Both the position numbers and the translations under genes were made by a program. From contig JAFKGD010000004.1 of NCBI GenBank assembly GCA_017307855.1, positions 1-64,000 on the forward strand: a DNA stretch of 64,000 nucleotides. The letters run 5' to 3'. Shown in pieces: positions 1 to 8,784 of this stretch (the first letter of the stretch is position 1; every line of letters begins with the position of its first letter). The DNA comes from Burkholderiales bacterium. Lineage in GTDB: Bacteria; Pseudomonadota; Gammaproteobacteria; Burkholderiales; Burkholderiaceae_C. Under the pieces are notes generated by a model, which was not told where the DNA came from, searched no databases, and was given only the letters and a program-made list of their open reading frames with translations.

Positions 1-271
1 TCACGCCCACCGCGAGCACCAGCAGCATCACCGCCGTGATGCGCGCCGCACGCGCTTTCCAGATCGCCGTGCGTGTCACGGCCAGATAGCTGATGGCGTA
101 AGTGAGCGCGTCCGAGCCGTTGTCGAGCGCGTTGGCGAGCAGGCCGCTGGAGTCGGCCAGCAGGCCGCCGGCCAGCAGCAGGGCCGACAGGCCCACGTTG
201 AGGCCCAGGACCTGCAGCAGGACGCGCTTCTGGTCGGCCGAGGTGGCATCGAGATCGTGGTGATCGCTCAT
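1..271 (-). CDS. Cation diffusion facilitator transporter, N-terminal part (runs off the window)
   Basis: The reverse strand encodes about 90 residues beginning MSDHHDLDATSADQKR, followed by two hydrophobic helices. The second helix carries DNGSDALTY, which fits the metal-binding D-x-x-x-D of transmembrane helix II in CDF (cation efflux) proteins. CDF members exchange Zn, Co, Cd or Fe for protons at the inner membrane. A His/Asp-rich N-terminus is also usual. The C-terminal two thirds, including the other metal site, lie outside the window, so metal specificity cannot be judged. The ATG at 269-271 is the only sensible start. Confidence 0.8.
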   Translation of the reverse strand, partial: MSDHHDLDATSADQKRVLLQVLGLNVGLSALLLAGGLLADSSGLLANALDNGSDALTYAISYLAVTRTAIWKARAARITAVMLLVLAVGV

Positions 272-395
272 GAAGGTCCTGCGCAAATGGTGTGTGGAGT
301 CGGCGGGCGGCAGCGTCGGTCGGTCGGGCGGTCCGATCGGGATCGGGCCCATCCATCGTAGATGGGTAGCTTGGCGACGACCACCCCCACCCGAT

Positions 396-848
396 TCACG
401 GCGACTGCTTCAATGGGTCCGAACTCGCCATCCTGAACTCCTTCAGTTCGTCATCCACCAGTGACAGAGCGAACTGGTAGAGCACCGAGTTGGAGACGAA
501 GGCACCCCGCTCGCGGTCGGGCTCGACCGTGTTGCCATCCAGACGCGGCTGCACGGGCGCGACCGGCTGGAGCGTGGCGGCGAAGTCCAGCGTACTTCTG
601 GGGATGACGACCGCCCCGCCCCGCGCGTGCGCCGCCGATGTCGTGTTCATGCCCAAGGCACCCGTGGCGCCCTGCAGCGCCTGTGCAAAACTGGCGTCGT
701 GCGCCCGGTAGCCGGGTGTATCGGCGTTGGCGAGATTGGCAGCAAGAAGGGCTTGGCGCTGTCCCCGGAACACCAGCGCGCGCGCCTTCCATTCGTCCTC
801 GACGGGCAGGGAGCGCCCCGCCATGGCGATCCTGTTTCCATCCGCCAT
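396..848 (-). CDS. flgB: Orphan FlgB-like flagellar basal-body rod protein
   Basis: The 150-residue protein carries the rod-family N-terminal signature at about residues 29-42 (LAANLANADTPGYRA), the hallmark of FlgB/FlgC/FlgG proteins, which assemble the proximal rod through the periplasm. The length is slightly above usual for FlgB (about 130-140). The ATG at 846-848 is preceded by a G-rich ribosome site; a longer upstream extension in the same frame is basic, repetitive and out of character. No flgC, fliE or other flagellar gene is adjacent: the neighbours are a secreted DUF4124-like gene and a cation transporter. It could be a detached true flgB or a rod-like paralogue. The C-terminal helix (VDDELKEFRMASSDP) looks intact. 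Confidence 0.75.
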   Translation of the reverse strand: MADGNRIAMAGRSLPVEDEWKARALVFRGQRQALLAANLANADTPGYRAHDASFAQALQGATGALGMNTTSAAHARGGAVVIPRSTLDFAATLQPVAPVQPRLDGNTVEPDRERGAFVSNSVLYQFALSLVDDELKEFRMASSDPLKQSP

Positions 849-862
849 GCCAGCCCCCCGGA

Positions 863-1381
863 TCAATGACCCAGCGCCGCGCGCTGGCGACGCAACCGGG
901 CCACCTCGTCTTCTGCGCTGCGGACCTGCTCGTCGAGTCCGGCCAGCCGGTTGCGGTACTCCGGCGTGAGCCGGCGGCCCTGACGATCGCCCTCGCGGAT
1001 GTCCTGTCCCTGTGTCCGCCTCGTGCGCGCCTGTTGCAGCTGTTCGAGGGCAACGCACAGGCGTGCATCCAGTGCCTCGCCCTGCGCCTCGTGCTGCGCG
1101 ATCTGCGCGGCCATGCGCTGGCGGGCGAGTTCGACCTCACGCACCGCGCGTGCCGCAGCGGCGGGATCCGCCGGATGCGACTCGATCTCCAGTTGCTGCG
1201 TCGAGACGGCGCCGGCCTGCGGCCCGTCGCCGTAGGCGGTGGTTCCATCCGGCATGCGTGAACGGACGACGGTGTCGGTGTCGGCGAGCGCCTGCGCGGT
1301 CCACAGCATCATCGACACCAGAAGCGCGCGAAGGCACCAGATGGTCCAGGGATCGCGTCGAGGCTCTCGGGCGGCAGGCAT
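863..1381 (-). CDS. Secreted DUF4124-like protein with a coiled coil
   Basis: 172 residues. An N-terminal basic stretch and hydrophobic segment ending in AQALA (about residues 15-33) look like a Sec signal peptide. It is followed by SRMPDGTTAYGDGP, similar to the DUF4124 motif in which a short beta strand holds a (D/N)G-x-x-x-(F/Y)-(S/G)D pattern. The rest is Ala/Arg/Gln/Glu-rich and probably one long coiled coil (about 65-165). A periplasmic location is expected. It lies 14 bp upstream of the flgB-like gene on the same strand, so the two are probably co-transcribed. Function unknown. Confidence 0.6.
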   Translation of the reverse strand: MPAAREPRRDPWTIWCLRALLVSMMLWTAQALADTDTVVRSRMPDGTTAYGDGPQAGAVSTQQLEIESHPADPAAAARAVREVELARQRMAAQIAQHEAQGEALDARLCVALEQLQQARTRRTQGQDIREGDRQGRRLTPEYRNRLAGLDEQVRSAEDEVARLRRQRAALGH

Positions 1382-1576
1382 GGCAGTTCCTTTTCAGGTC
1401 GGGGAACGGCGCATGTGCGATGCCCCACGACCTCAGCCATCACTGTGGTCCGGCCAGATGACGCGCTGCTCTCCGTAGGATTACATCGATGAAATCCATG
1501 CGTGCGCGATGCACTCCAGGTGCACCGCGCGCCGCAGAATGCGTCCAACACCCGACAACAACAACAACAACGCACC

Positions 1577-2086
1577 ATGGACACCGGACGCGACCACCGC
1601 AGCGGCAACCGCACATCGACCACGGCGCAGCCGCTGCACCCCCCTACGATCCGGGACGACGGCGATCTGACCGACCTGCTCGGCGAGTTGCGGGTCCTGC
1701 TGCCCACGGCGCAACTGTTCTCCGCGTTCCTGGTGACCGTGCCGTTCGCACCGGGCTTCGCAGCCATCGCGACCGGAGAGCGGCACGTCTTCCTCGCCAC
1801 CTTCGGCTTCGCCATCGTGGCGCTGGTCCTGCTCAGCGCACCGGCGGTGCAGCACCGGCTCCTGAGGCCGCTGCAGCACCGAGCCCGCTTCAAGACCTTT
1901 GCGACACGCGAGATCGTGGCGGGTGCGACATCCCTCGCCATATCGCTGGTGCTCGCCACGCAGCTGGTCCTGACCGCCGTCTTCGGACACCGCGTCGGCA
2001 GTGCGGCGGCCGCCATCGCCGGGCTCCTCGTCGTGCTGGCGTGGTTCGCACTGCCGCTCGTGTGGCGTCGGCGCGGTCATTTCTGA
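1577..2086 (+). CDS. DUF6328-like small integral membrane protein
   Basis: 169 residues with a polar N-terminus followed by about four transmembrane helices (roughly residues 45-65, 75-95, 115-135, 140-160). The LLGELRVLLPTAQLFSAFL motif and PF.PGF spacing match the DUF6328 family of uncharacterised bacterial membrane proteins. The ATG at 1577 is preferred because the segment upstream in frame is a low-complexity CAA repeat. It starts a short plus-strand group with the zinc-ribbon gene (66 bp downstream). Function unknown. Confidence 0.55.
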   Translation: MDTGRDHRSGNRTSTTAQPLHPPTIRDDGDLTDLLGELRVLLPTAQLFSAFLVTVPFAPGFAAIATGERHVFLATFGFAIVALVLLSAPAVQHRLLRPLQHRARFKTFATREIVAGATSLAISLVLATQLVLTAVFGHRVGSAAAAIAGLLVVLAWFALPLVWRRRGHF

Positions 2087-2152
2087 CAGGCACCCTTCCC
2101 TTCCAGCCCCATCCTCCGAATCCACCCTCCAGACCCATCCAGGGAGTCCATC

Positions 2153-2431
2153 ATGAGTTTCTGGGAACGCCTCCTCGGCGGCGGCCACCACCGGCGCGAC
2201 GGCCATCACGGCAGCCGGCGATACGACACCCCCGATCCGGCACCCCGGCCTTCACCCGTGCCGGCCGGCGTCGCCTGCCCCTCCTGCGCAACGGTCTCTG
2301 CGGCCGCCGCGCGGTTCTGCCAGGGTTGCGGCCAGTCGCTGCTGCCGCGCGGCTGTGCGGGCTGCGGCGCAACCTTGCTGGCGGGCGCGCGTTTCTGCGG
2401 CCAGTGCGGAGCGCCAGCCACCAGGCCCTGA
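2153..2431 (+). CDS. Double zinc-ribbon protein
   Basis: 92 residues. A Gly/His/Arg-rich N-terminal third is followed by paired CxxC knuckles: CPSC...CQGC and CAGC...CGQC (about residues 42-88). This is the double-zinc-ribbon (DZANK-like) fold, which is structural and often sits at the end of adaptor or membrane-associated proteins. There is no enzymatic domain. An ATG at 2153 preceded by a purine-rich CCAGGGAG ribosome site supports the start. A hairpin lies just after the stop codon. Confidence 0.65.
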   Translation: MSFWERLLGGGHHRRDGHHGSRRYDTPDPAPRPSPVPAGVACPSCATVSAAAARFCQGCGQSLLPRGCAGCGATLLAGARFCGQCGAPATRP

Positions 2432-2439
2432 CTGGTCCG

Positions 2440-2459
2440 GCAGGCCCGCCAGGGCCTGC
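2440..2459 (+). terminator. Stem-loop downstream of the zinc-ribbon gene
   Basis: A perfect 8-bp inverted repeat (GCAGGCCC / GGGCCTGC, 4-nt loop) lies 8 bp after the stop of the zinc-ribbon gene. There is no long T-run, so it is a weak or Rho-assisted terminator candidate. The remaining 230 bp before the next gene shows no ORF or recognisable operator. Confidence 0.4.
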
Positions 2460-2687
2460 GGGCGTTACGCATTTGTCATGTCGGCGTTCCCGAACGGATG
2501 AGGTGATTTCCTAGAGTTGGCCAGCGCAGAAGAGCATCGGAATGTCCGGGGGCTCCAGAGCGCGACGCCATGAATCCCGACGCGACCCTCGACCCTCTCC
2601 CACTGCGCCACGACCGCCTCCCGCGCAACGCCAGGCTTTCCTGCAGATCCCGGTGCCGGCATGCAGCAATCCTCCTGAGTCCGCCCC

Positions 2688-4373
2688 ATGCCGCGTGAGC
2701 CGGCCAGCCCTCTCATGCTGTCGGCCTGGACGCCAGCCCCCCTGGCCAGCATCGTCGCCCTGTGGCTCGTCGTCGCCGGGAACTACAGTTTCTGGACCAC
2801 GCTGACCGGTGGCCTCGGGGATTCGACCCGCGGCGTCGCCGCCGCCCTGACGCTGGCCGTCGCGCTGTGGGCGAGCCTGACCTTCGCCCTGCACCTGCTC
2901 GCCTTCACCCGGCTGCATCGCTGGCTGTGGGCCATCGTGCTGGTCGCCTCGGCCGCTGCGGCGCACTTCGTCGACCACTGGGGCGTGCTGATCGACAAGG
3001 CGATGCTGCGGAACGTCGTTCAGACTGACACCGCCGAGGCACTCGATCTGCTGACGTCCGAGCTCGTGCTCGACCTGCTCTTCCGTGGCCTTTTGCCGGC
3101 CGCAGCGATCCTGGCCTGGCCCATGCAGCGGCCGCGCCTGAAGAGCTCATTGATCGCATCGGTGTCGCTCGCGCTCCTGGGCGCGGGCCTTTTCACCGCC
3201 GCACTCGCCGTCCACTACTCAGAATACGCACCCACGTTCCGGAACCACCGCGAGCTGCGCTATCAGCTCGTCCCAGCCAACTTCGTACGCGCCGGTGTCG
3301 GCATCGCGCTTCCGACGGGGCATCCGTCGATGCGAAAGATCGAACCCGTGGCACAGGACGCCACACGCACGCCCGGTGCCCAGCCCTTGCTGTTCGTGCT
3401 CGTGGTGGGCGAGACCGCACGTGCCGACAACTTCTCGCTCGGCGACTACGCAAGGCCGACCAACGCGGCGTTGTCGTCCTCTGGCGTGCGCTATTTCCAG
3501 GGCGTGAAGTCCTGCGGCACCGACACGGCCACCGCGCTGCCCTGCATGTTCACGGACATCAAGGGCGACGCGTACTCCGTGGAGCAGGCGGGCAGGCGGG
3601 AGAATCTGCTGGACATCCTGCAACGCACTGGGGTCAACGTGGCCTGGGTCGAGAACAACTCCGGCTGCAAGGGTGTCTGCGACCGCGTGCCCACCACCCG
3701 CTTGCAGGATCTGGACGCATGCGCGGGGCGCGACTGCAACGATGCCGACTTCGCGCTCGCCATCGACCGGCTCCCGCGCCTACAGGCCGACACCCTGATG
3801 GTGTTCCACCAGCAGGGCAGCCACGGGCCGGCCTATTTCAAGCGTTACCCCGGCACGCCGGCGTTCGGCCCGGCCTGCGAGACCAACCGGCTGCAGGACT
3901 GCCCGCGCGAGACCGTGGTGAACGCCTACGACAGCTCAATCGACTTCACGAGCCAGGCCCTGGCGAACGTCATCCGGGCCCTGGAGCGACGCGCATTCCA
4001 GAGCGCGGGCGGGGGTGTCGTGATGTTGTACATCTCCGATCACGGCGAGTCGCTGGGCGAACGTGGGGTGTATCTCCACGGACTTCCGTCGTGGGTCGCG
4101 CCGCACGAACAGTTCCATGTACCCATGATGCTGTGGATGGACGACGCCGCGAGGCGAAGGCTGGCCCCCGACACCCGATGCCTCGACGACGCCATGACGC
4201 GCGACCTGTCACACGACTACCTGTACCACACCCTCATGGGCGCGTTCGACGTGAAGTCGAAGGTCTACGTCCCGCGACTGGATCTCTTGGCGGGTGTAGA
4301 CGATGTGTCTCGCTGCCCCCCGAAGACGACCGATTTCGTCGAGCAGCACAGAACCAACCAAGGTACCCCTTGA
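2688..4373 (+). CDS. eptA: Lipid A phosphoethanolamine transferase (EptA family)
   Basis: 561 residues, the normal size for EptA/PmrC. Four to five transmembrane helices occupy about residues 15-180, followed by a periplasmic sulfatase-fold domain. The metal-binding glutamate is in GETARADN (E242). The nucleophile is the Thr in SCGTDTAT (T280, the same position as in characterised EptA enzymes). The second metal site is SDHGESLGE near residue 450, with an HGLPSW loop shortly after. The enzyme transfers phosphoethanolamine from phosphatidylethanolamine to lipid A, lowering outer-surface charge, which is the classic basis of polymyxin tolerance. Several cysteines (CGTD, PCMF, SGCKGVCD, ACAGRDC) fit the family's structural disulfides. 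No two-component regulator is adjacent. The ATG at 2688 lacks a strong ribosome site; M10 at 2715 is an alternative. Confidence 0.93.
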   Translation: MPREPASPLMLSAWTPAPLASIVALWLVVAGNYSFWTTLTGGLGDSTRGVAAALTLAVALWASLTFALHLLAFTRLHRWLWAIVLVASAAAAHFVDHWGVLIDKAMLRNVVQTDTAEALDLLTSELVLDLLFRGLLPAAAILAWPMQRPRLKSSLIASVSLALLGAGLFTAALAVHYSEYAPTFRNHRELRYQLVPANFVRAGVGIALPTGHPSMRKIEPVAQDATRTPGAQPLLFVLVVGETARADNFSLGDYARPTNAALSSSGVRYFQGVKSCGTDTATALPCMFTDIKGDAYSVEQAGRRENLLDILQRTGVNVAWVENNSGCKGVCDRVPTTRLQDLDACAGRDCNDADFALAIDRLPRLQADTLMVFHQQGSHGPAYFKRYPGTPAFGPACETNRLQDCPRETVVNAYDSSIDFTSQALANVIRALERRAFQSAGGGVVMLYISDHGESLGERGVYLHGLPSWVAPHEQFHVPMMLWMDDAARRRLAPDTRCLDDAMTRDLSHDYLYHTLMGAFDVKSKVYVPRLDLLAGVDDVSRCPPKTTDFVEQHRTNQGTP

Positions 4374-4564
4374 GGCGTCGGATCGGAGCGGGTCGCAATC
4401 CCACCCATGCCCCGCTTCGCCGAAGGGTGGCCCATCGCAACGGCTTTCCACAGTTAAGACCCCACTGTTTGCGCCGACACTGCACTAACCCAGCCTGCGC
4501 GATCAATCGTGACCCGCTTAGGCGCCCGGCTCACCAAGCGTGCTGAATGATTTGCCTTCTCTGC

Positions 4565-4717
4565 TCAAGCAGTCACCCTTCCGGTTGCTCTTGGGCTTGG
4601 CTGCGGAGCTTGCGCCTGAGCTCTGTTTGAACCTGTGCGACTCGTTTCGCTTGTGATCTCCCGGATACGAATGCCGTCGCGAAGGTGCATCCGCCTGATC
4701 TTGGCCAACATGTCCAT
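4565..4717 (-). pseudogene. IS21-family istA N-terminal remnant
   Basis: Reading leftwards from the ATG at 4715-4717, the frame gives MDMLAKIRRMHLRDGIRIRE and then a degenerate HTH (I.SETSRTGSNR) before a stop after 50 residues. This matches the start of IstA, whose N-terminus is a helix-turn-helix of the REIARRTGLSRNT type. IstA is normally about 500 residues, so this is a dead fragment. Its ribosome site (AGGAGTGATC) and the leader to its right (about 4718-4795, with CTGACCCAC and a GC hairpin) resemble the leader of the second istA remnant at 24 kb. The gap from 4373 to 4835 otherwise holds no gene. Confidence 0.6.
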
Positions 4718-4834
4718 GCTGATCACTCCTCACCCCGCACGTAGTTAAGCGGGGCATTTCACTAGGGGTGGGTCAGTTTTGAGTCGGCGTCAGGCTCTCA
4801 AGTGGGTCTGTTCTTGGTGAGCGGCAACACCCAT

Positions 4835-5356
4835 CTACAAGCGCCCGGTTTCAGCCCGCCACGACGCCCGTGCCGATGCCGTCCCTGCAAACCCCGCAGC
4901 CGGCTGCGACTGCACACCTTCGAACTGCCACGGGGAGCCTTCGTGCCCCGCATTCAGCTCCGCCGTGATCGACGGCACGCGCTGGATCGCATCGAGCTCA
5001 TACTCGACCCGGACCGTGCCGCCTGCCTGATCGAGCTGGACGCCCACCAGCCGAACGCCCTCCTGAGCCAGCCGCTCCAGCGGAAGCAGCACCTTGTCGA
5101 GGTCTGCATTCAAGGCCATGGATGCACGATGCGCGGACGGCGCTTTCGGATCCGCTGGCGGCGTTCGGGCCGAGTCGAGCCGCGCGACCTCTTGGGCAAT
5201 CGTTGCCAGGCTGGCCTGGGCGACTCGCGCCTGCTGCCGCGAGGCCGACAGGGCCACCAGCGTCACGCCGCAGATCGCCAGTCCCAGCGCGGCCGCAACC
5301 GACCACACCGGGATCCACGAGCGTGAGGGGACGAAGTCGATGCGCACGGGCTTCAT
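4835..5356 (-). CDS. PilN/GspL-like inner-membrane platform protein
   Basis: 173 residues: a short cytoplasmic N-terminus (MKPVRIDFVPSR), one transmembrane helix (about 17-40), a coiled-coil segment (about 42-65) and a small alpha/beta ferredoxin-like domain. This is the layout of PilN and of the C-terminal part of GspL, which connect the assembly ATPase to the pseudopilus platform. The start at 5354-5356 gives an ATGA overlap with the previous gene. It is the last gene of the secretion operon. Assignment rests on topology and position, not on a strong motif. Confidence 0.55.
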   Translation of the reverse strand: MKPVRIDFVPSRSWIPVWSVAAALGLAICGVTLVALSASRQQARVAQASLATIAQEVARLDSARTPPADPKAPSAHRASMALNADLDKVLLPLERLAQEGVRLVGVQLDQAGGTVRVEYELDAIQRVPSITAELNAGHEGSPWQFEGVQSQPAAGFAGTASARASWRAETGRL

Positions 5357-6027
5357 GACAGCTCCCAATGGTTTCTCCAGGCCGCAGGCGCCCCGGGACC
5401 TTCCGGACCGGATTCCACGGAGAAATGGAACCCGGCGACGTCTGCGGCCATCGGAAGGGCCGCGTCGGTGCCGATCACCGACCGCGCAGCTTGCGCCTGC
5501 ACGACCGTGACGGCGCCTGGCTCACGGACGACGATGGCGGCACGGGTTGCAGCATGACCCGACTGCGTCGCCTGAGACCACAAAGGCCGCACCGAAGCAA
5601 GCTTGAAGCCGACGTCCGACGCCCACTGCGCCAACGCGACGAACAGGGACTGGGCCATGCCCGAGCACAGCGCCCCTCCGTCCCGATCACCTGCCAGCTG
5701 CACATCCTGGGCATCCATCTGCATCACGCTGCCGACCTGATGGGCGCGCAAGGCCTGCTTCTCCTGCCAGGTCCGCACGCCGGCCGGGATGTCGCACCAG
5801 ACCGCCGGGCTGTGAGCGGCGCTCAGCGACACCTCGAGCCGCCGCCCTCGCGCTGGCGATGCCTGCCCGGCAGCGCTCCGCGCTTCGCTCAGTTGGCGAA
5901 GCACGCGCGCCACGGGCCACGTCGAAGCATGGTTCACGAGCACCTCGCGGCCGTCGGCGTCGCGCAGCAGCACGACGCCGACGCCGAGATACAGCGATGC
6001 CGGACCGCTACGCCAGGCCGACCACAC
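5353..6027 (-). CDS. Secretion-operon protein of unknown fold (GspL cytoplasmic-domain or PilM-like candidate)
   Basis: 224 residues, soluble, no signal peptide or transmembrane helix. It begins with a beta-rich segment (SLYLGVGVVLLRDADGRE, about residues 10-27) resembling the first strands of the actin-like fold in GspL and PilM. It is shorter than either family (about 350-400), and no phosphate-binding motif is obvious. Position between the ATPase gene (20-bp overlap) and the PilN-like gene (ATGA overlap) matches where a GspL/PilM component belongs in such operons. Function is inferred from location. Confidence 0.45.
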   Translation of the reverse strand: MWSAWRSGPASLYLGVGVVLLRDADGREVLVNHASTWPVARVLRQLSEARSAAGQASPARGRRLEVSLSAAHSPAVWCDIPAGVRTWQEKQALRAHQVGSVMQMDAQDVQLAGDRDGGALCSGMAQSLFVALAQWASDVGFKLASVRPLWSQATQSGHAATRAAIVVREPGAVTVVQAQAARSVIGTDAALPMAADVAGFHFSVESGPEGPGAPAAWRNHWELS

Positions 6028-7579
6028 GGATCACATCCTCCAAAGTCGTTTCACCGCGTTCGACATGGCGCATCGCGCGGGCGATGAGCCGGTCGTCGGG
6101 TCGTGCATAGGCCACGCGCTTGAGCTCCGTCAACGACGCCCCCTGGACCATCAGGTCGCGCAACGCGTCGTGCAGCACATGCACCTCGGCCACCACGAAG
6201 CGGCCCCGGTAACCGGTATCGCGGCACGCCGGGCATCCGCCCACGGCCGGCAACCGGGCGGGCACCGGCAATGCCGCCTGCTCCAGCCGACGGGCCTCGG
6301 CCGGCGACGGTGGCCGCCAACCCGTGCAGTGCGGGCAGGCCTTGCGCAGCAGCCGCTGCACCACCACGCCATTGAGCGCCGACGCCAGCGCCAACGACTC
6401 GATGCCGAAATGCTGGAACCGGCCCAGCACGTCGAACAGGCTGTTGGCGTGCACGGTGGTGAACACCAGATGGCCCGTGAGGGCGGACTGCACGGCGATC
6501 TGCGCGGTCTCGGCATCGCGGATCTCGCCCACCAGGATCTTGTCCGGGTCGTGGCGCAGGATGGAACGCAGGCCGGTGGCGAAGGTGAGCCCCTTCTGCT
6601 CGTTCACGGGGATCTGGAGCACGCCGGGCAGCTCGTATTCCACCGGGTCCTCGATGGTCACGATCTTCTCCAGCCCCGTGTCGACTTCGGTCAGTGCCGC
6701 GTAGACGGTGGTCGTCTTGCCGCTGCCGGTCGGCCCGGTCATCAGCAGCATGCCGTGCGGGCGCGCCGCCAGGTCGCGCAGCACGTCGGCCACCGCGCCG
6801 TCGAAGCCCAACCGCTCCAGCGACAGTGCCTGTTCGCCGTCCTGCAGTTGTGCCTTGTCCAGCAAACGCAGGACAGCGTCCTCGCCGAAGATGCTGGGCA
6901 TGATGGACACCCGCAGGTCGATGGCCGGGTGATCGGCGGCCTCCCAGTGGATGCGCCCGTCCTGGGGCCGGCGGCGCTCCGTGATGTCCAGGTGCGCCAT
7001 GACCTTGATGCGCGAGATCACTTCTTCCACGCGCGCGGGATCCGCGAACGCCGGTCCGGCCGTCATCACGCCATCGAGGCGGTACTTCACGCGCAGCCCA
7101 TGGCGATCGGTCTCGAAGTGGATGTCGCTGGCGCCCGTGGCACGGGCCTGGCGGATCGCGGCGTCCACGAAGCGGACGATCTCCGACCCGCCTGCATCCG
7201 ACATTCCGCGCGCGGTGGGCGTGGCCGTCGGCACGGCGGTGACGACCAGCCCCGGACGGCTCAAGGCCAGCGCGGCATTCACCGGCTGCCGGGCGAGCCA
7301 TCGGGCCGCGCCCTCCGACCAGGGGTCGTCGCAGACGAGCAGCGACAGGCCGTCCGCCGTGGCCGTGCCGAGCCCGACGCCGGCCGCAGCACCCCGAAGC
7401 GGCCCGAGCGCGGTCGCCGCAGGACAGACCTCGAGGCCATGGAGTTCACGCAAGGCCGAGGCGAGCCATGCATCGTTCCCGAACTCGGCAGAAAGGGAAC
7501 GCCAGATGGCGCCCCCCGCGACCTCGCTCGCCCGCGCAGCGTCGATCGCTGCCTGCAGTCGGGTGTGATCTTGGTTCAT
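6008..7579 (-). CDS. gspE: Type II secretion assembly ATPase GspE
   Basis: 523 residues. An N-terminal GspE/PilB-type domain (about 1-120) is followed by the RecA-like ATPase domain. Walker A is GPTGSGKTT (282-290), the Asp box includes TIEDPVEYE (308-316), Walker B is ILVGEIRDAET (348-358), and the His box contains TTVHANS. A zinc-binding tetracysteine (CPHC at 415-418, CPAC at 449-452) is typical of GspE and PilB. It powers pseudopilus assembly at the cytoplasmic side of the inner membrane. The start at 7577-7579 gives an ATGA overlap with gspF. Confidence 0.93.
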   Translation of the reverse strand: MNQDHTRLQAAIDAARASEVAGGAIWRSLSAEFGNDAWLASALRELHGLEVCPAATALGPLRGAAAGVGLGTATADGLSLLVCDDPWSEGAARWLARQPVNAALALSRPGLVVTAVPTATPTARGMSDAGGSEIVRFVDAAIRQARATGASDIHFETDRHGLRVKYRLDGVMTAGPAFADPARVEEVISRIKVMAHLDITERRRPQDGRIHWEAADHPAIDLRVSIMPSIFGEDAVLRLLDKAQLQDGEQALSLERLGFDGAVADVLRDLAARPHGMLLMTGPTGSGKTTTVYAALTEVDTGLEKIVTIEDPVEYELPGVLQIPVNEQKGLTFATGLRSILRHDPDKILVGEIRDAETAQIAVQSALTGHLVFTTVHANSLFDVLGRFQHFGIESLALASALNGVVVQRLLRKACPHCTGWRPPSPAEARRLEQAALPVPARLPAVGGCPACRDTGYRGRFVVAEVHVLHDALRDLMVQGASLTELKRVAYARPDDRLIARAMRHVERGETTLEDVIRVVGLA

Positions 7580-8784
7580 CGCACTCCCGTCGCCATGTCG
7601 AAGACTGGCAGATACATCATCACCACGATGCCGCCGACGCCCACCGCGACGACCATCAGCAGCAGCGGCTCGACCACTCGGGTCATGCGCTCGACAAAGA
7701 TCTCGAACCGCTCGGCGTGCATCTGCGACACGACGGCCGCCGCCACGTGGAACTCTCCGTTGCGCTCGGCGGCCGCCATCAGGCGGCGGCCCACTTCGTC
7801 GGCCAGGCCTGCCTCGTGCAGGGCCTGCGAAACCAACCCGCCCTGTTCTATCCGCCCGAGCACCCGGGCAAGTCCTGCACGCAACTGGGTCGACAGGGCC
7901 GACTGCCCGGCCACCGTCAGCGCCTCGGTCATGGCGTAGCCGCCACGCAGCAGCAGCGCCAGGGCCTGGTACATCATCGCGAGTTGGAAGTCCTCGAAGC
8001 GGGCCCAGAGCCAGGGAATCCGGCGCGCGAGCGCGATGGCGAAGCGCCGGGCGCCACCCGAGGCGGCCCACCATCCGGTCACCGCCAGCAGTCCGCCGAG
8101 CATCGCGAAGGTCCAGCCGCGGTGGTCGCTGACCCACTGGCTCAACGCGATCATCGCGGCCGTCCCGCCGCTGGCCACGCCGCGCAGGTTCTGGTACATG
8201 CGCGAGAAGTTGGGCAGCACCACGATCAGCAGGAACAGCGAGATGGCGATACCCAGCGTCATGACGATGGCCGGGTAGATGGCCGAGCTGATCACCTTGG
8301 CGCGCAGCTGCTCGACGAGCACGTTGAAGCGCAGGTAGTCGTCCAGCGCCTCGCGCAGATTGCTGGTGCGCTCGCCCGAGCGGATCGCGGCCACGAGCAC
8401 CGGTGGGGCCCCCGGCAGGCCCGCCATCGCGACCGACAGGGCCTGCCCCTGCTCCAGCCGGCCCCGCAGGGCCGACGCCAGGCCGCTGTGGCGACCCAGT
8501 TGCCGCTCCCGCGCGGACAGGGTGTCGACCGCCTCGACCACGGTCATGCCGGCCTGGATCAGGGTCCGGAGTTCGCGGCAGAACATCGGGAATGCACGGC
8601 GGCCGGGTGCGGCATCACCCGTGCGCCCGGGCCAGGCCCATCGCATGCGCGCGCCGCGCGCGCTCAAGACCACCCACCCGCGCTCGCGCAGCAGACGGCG
8701 TGCGCCGTCCAGATCGGCGGCTTCGACCCGGTGCTCCTGCACGTCGCGGGTCTCGGGGTCCAGCGCTCGTACCGAAAACTCCAT
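7576..8784 (-). CDS. gspF: Type II secretion inner-membrane platform protein GspF
   Basis: 402 residues with two homologous GspF domains (about 68-190 and 270-395) and three transmembrane segments, two central (about 170-240) and one near the C-terminus. The repeats contain FCRELRTLIQAGMTVVEA and YQALALLLRGGYAMTEAL, which are the family signature. GspF is the polytopic rotor-like protein that receives motion from GspE. Its start overlaps the stop of the upstream pseudopilin gene (TGATG), so translation is probably coupled. Confidence 0.92.
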   Translation of the reverse strand: MEFSVRALDPETRDVQEHRVEAADLDGARRLLRERGWVVLSARGARMRWAWPGRTGDAAPGRRAFPMFCRELRTLIQAGMTVVEAVDTLSARERQLGRHSGLASALRGRLEQGQALSVAMAGLPGAPPVLVAAIRSGERTSNLREALDDYLRFNVLVEQLRAKVISSAIYPAIVMTLGIAISLFLLIVVLPNFSRMYQNLRGVASGGTAAMIALSQWVSDHRGWTFAMLGGLLAVTGWWAASGGARRFAIALARRIPWLWARFEDFQLAMMYQALALLLRGGYAMTEALTVAGQSALSTQLRAGLARVLGRIEQGGLVSQALHEAGLADEVGRRLMAAAERNGEFHVAAAVVSQMHAERFEIFVERMTRVVEPLLLMVVAVGVGGIVVMMYLPVFDMATGVR

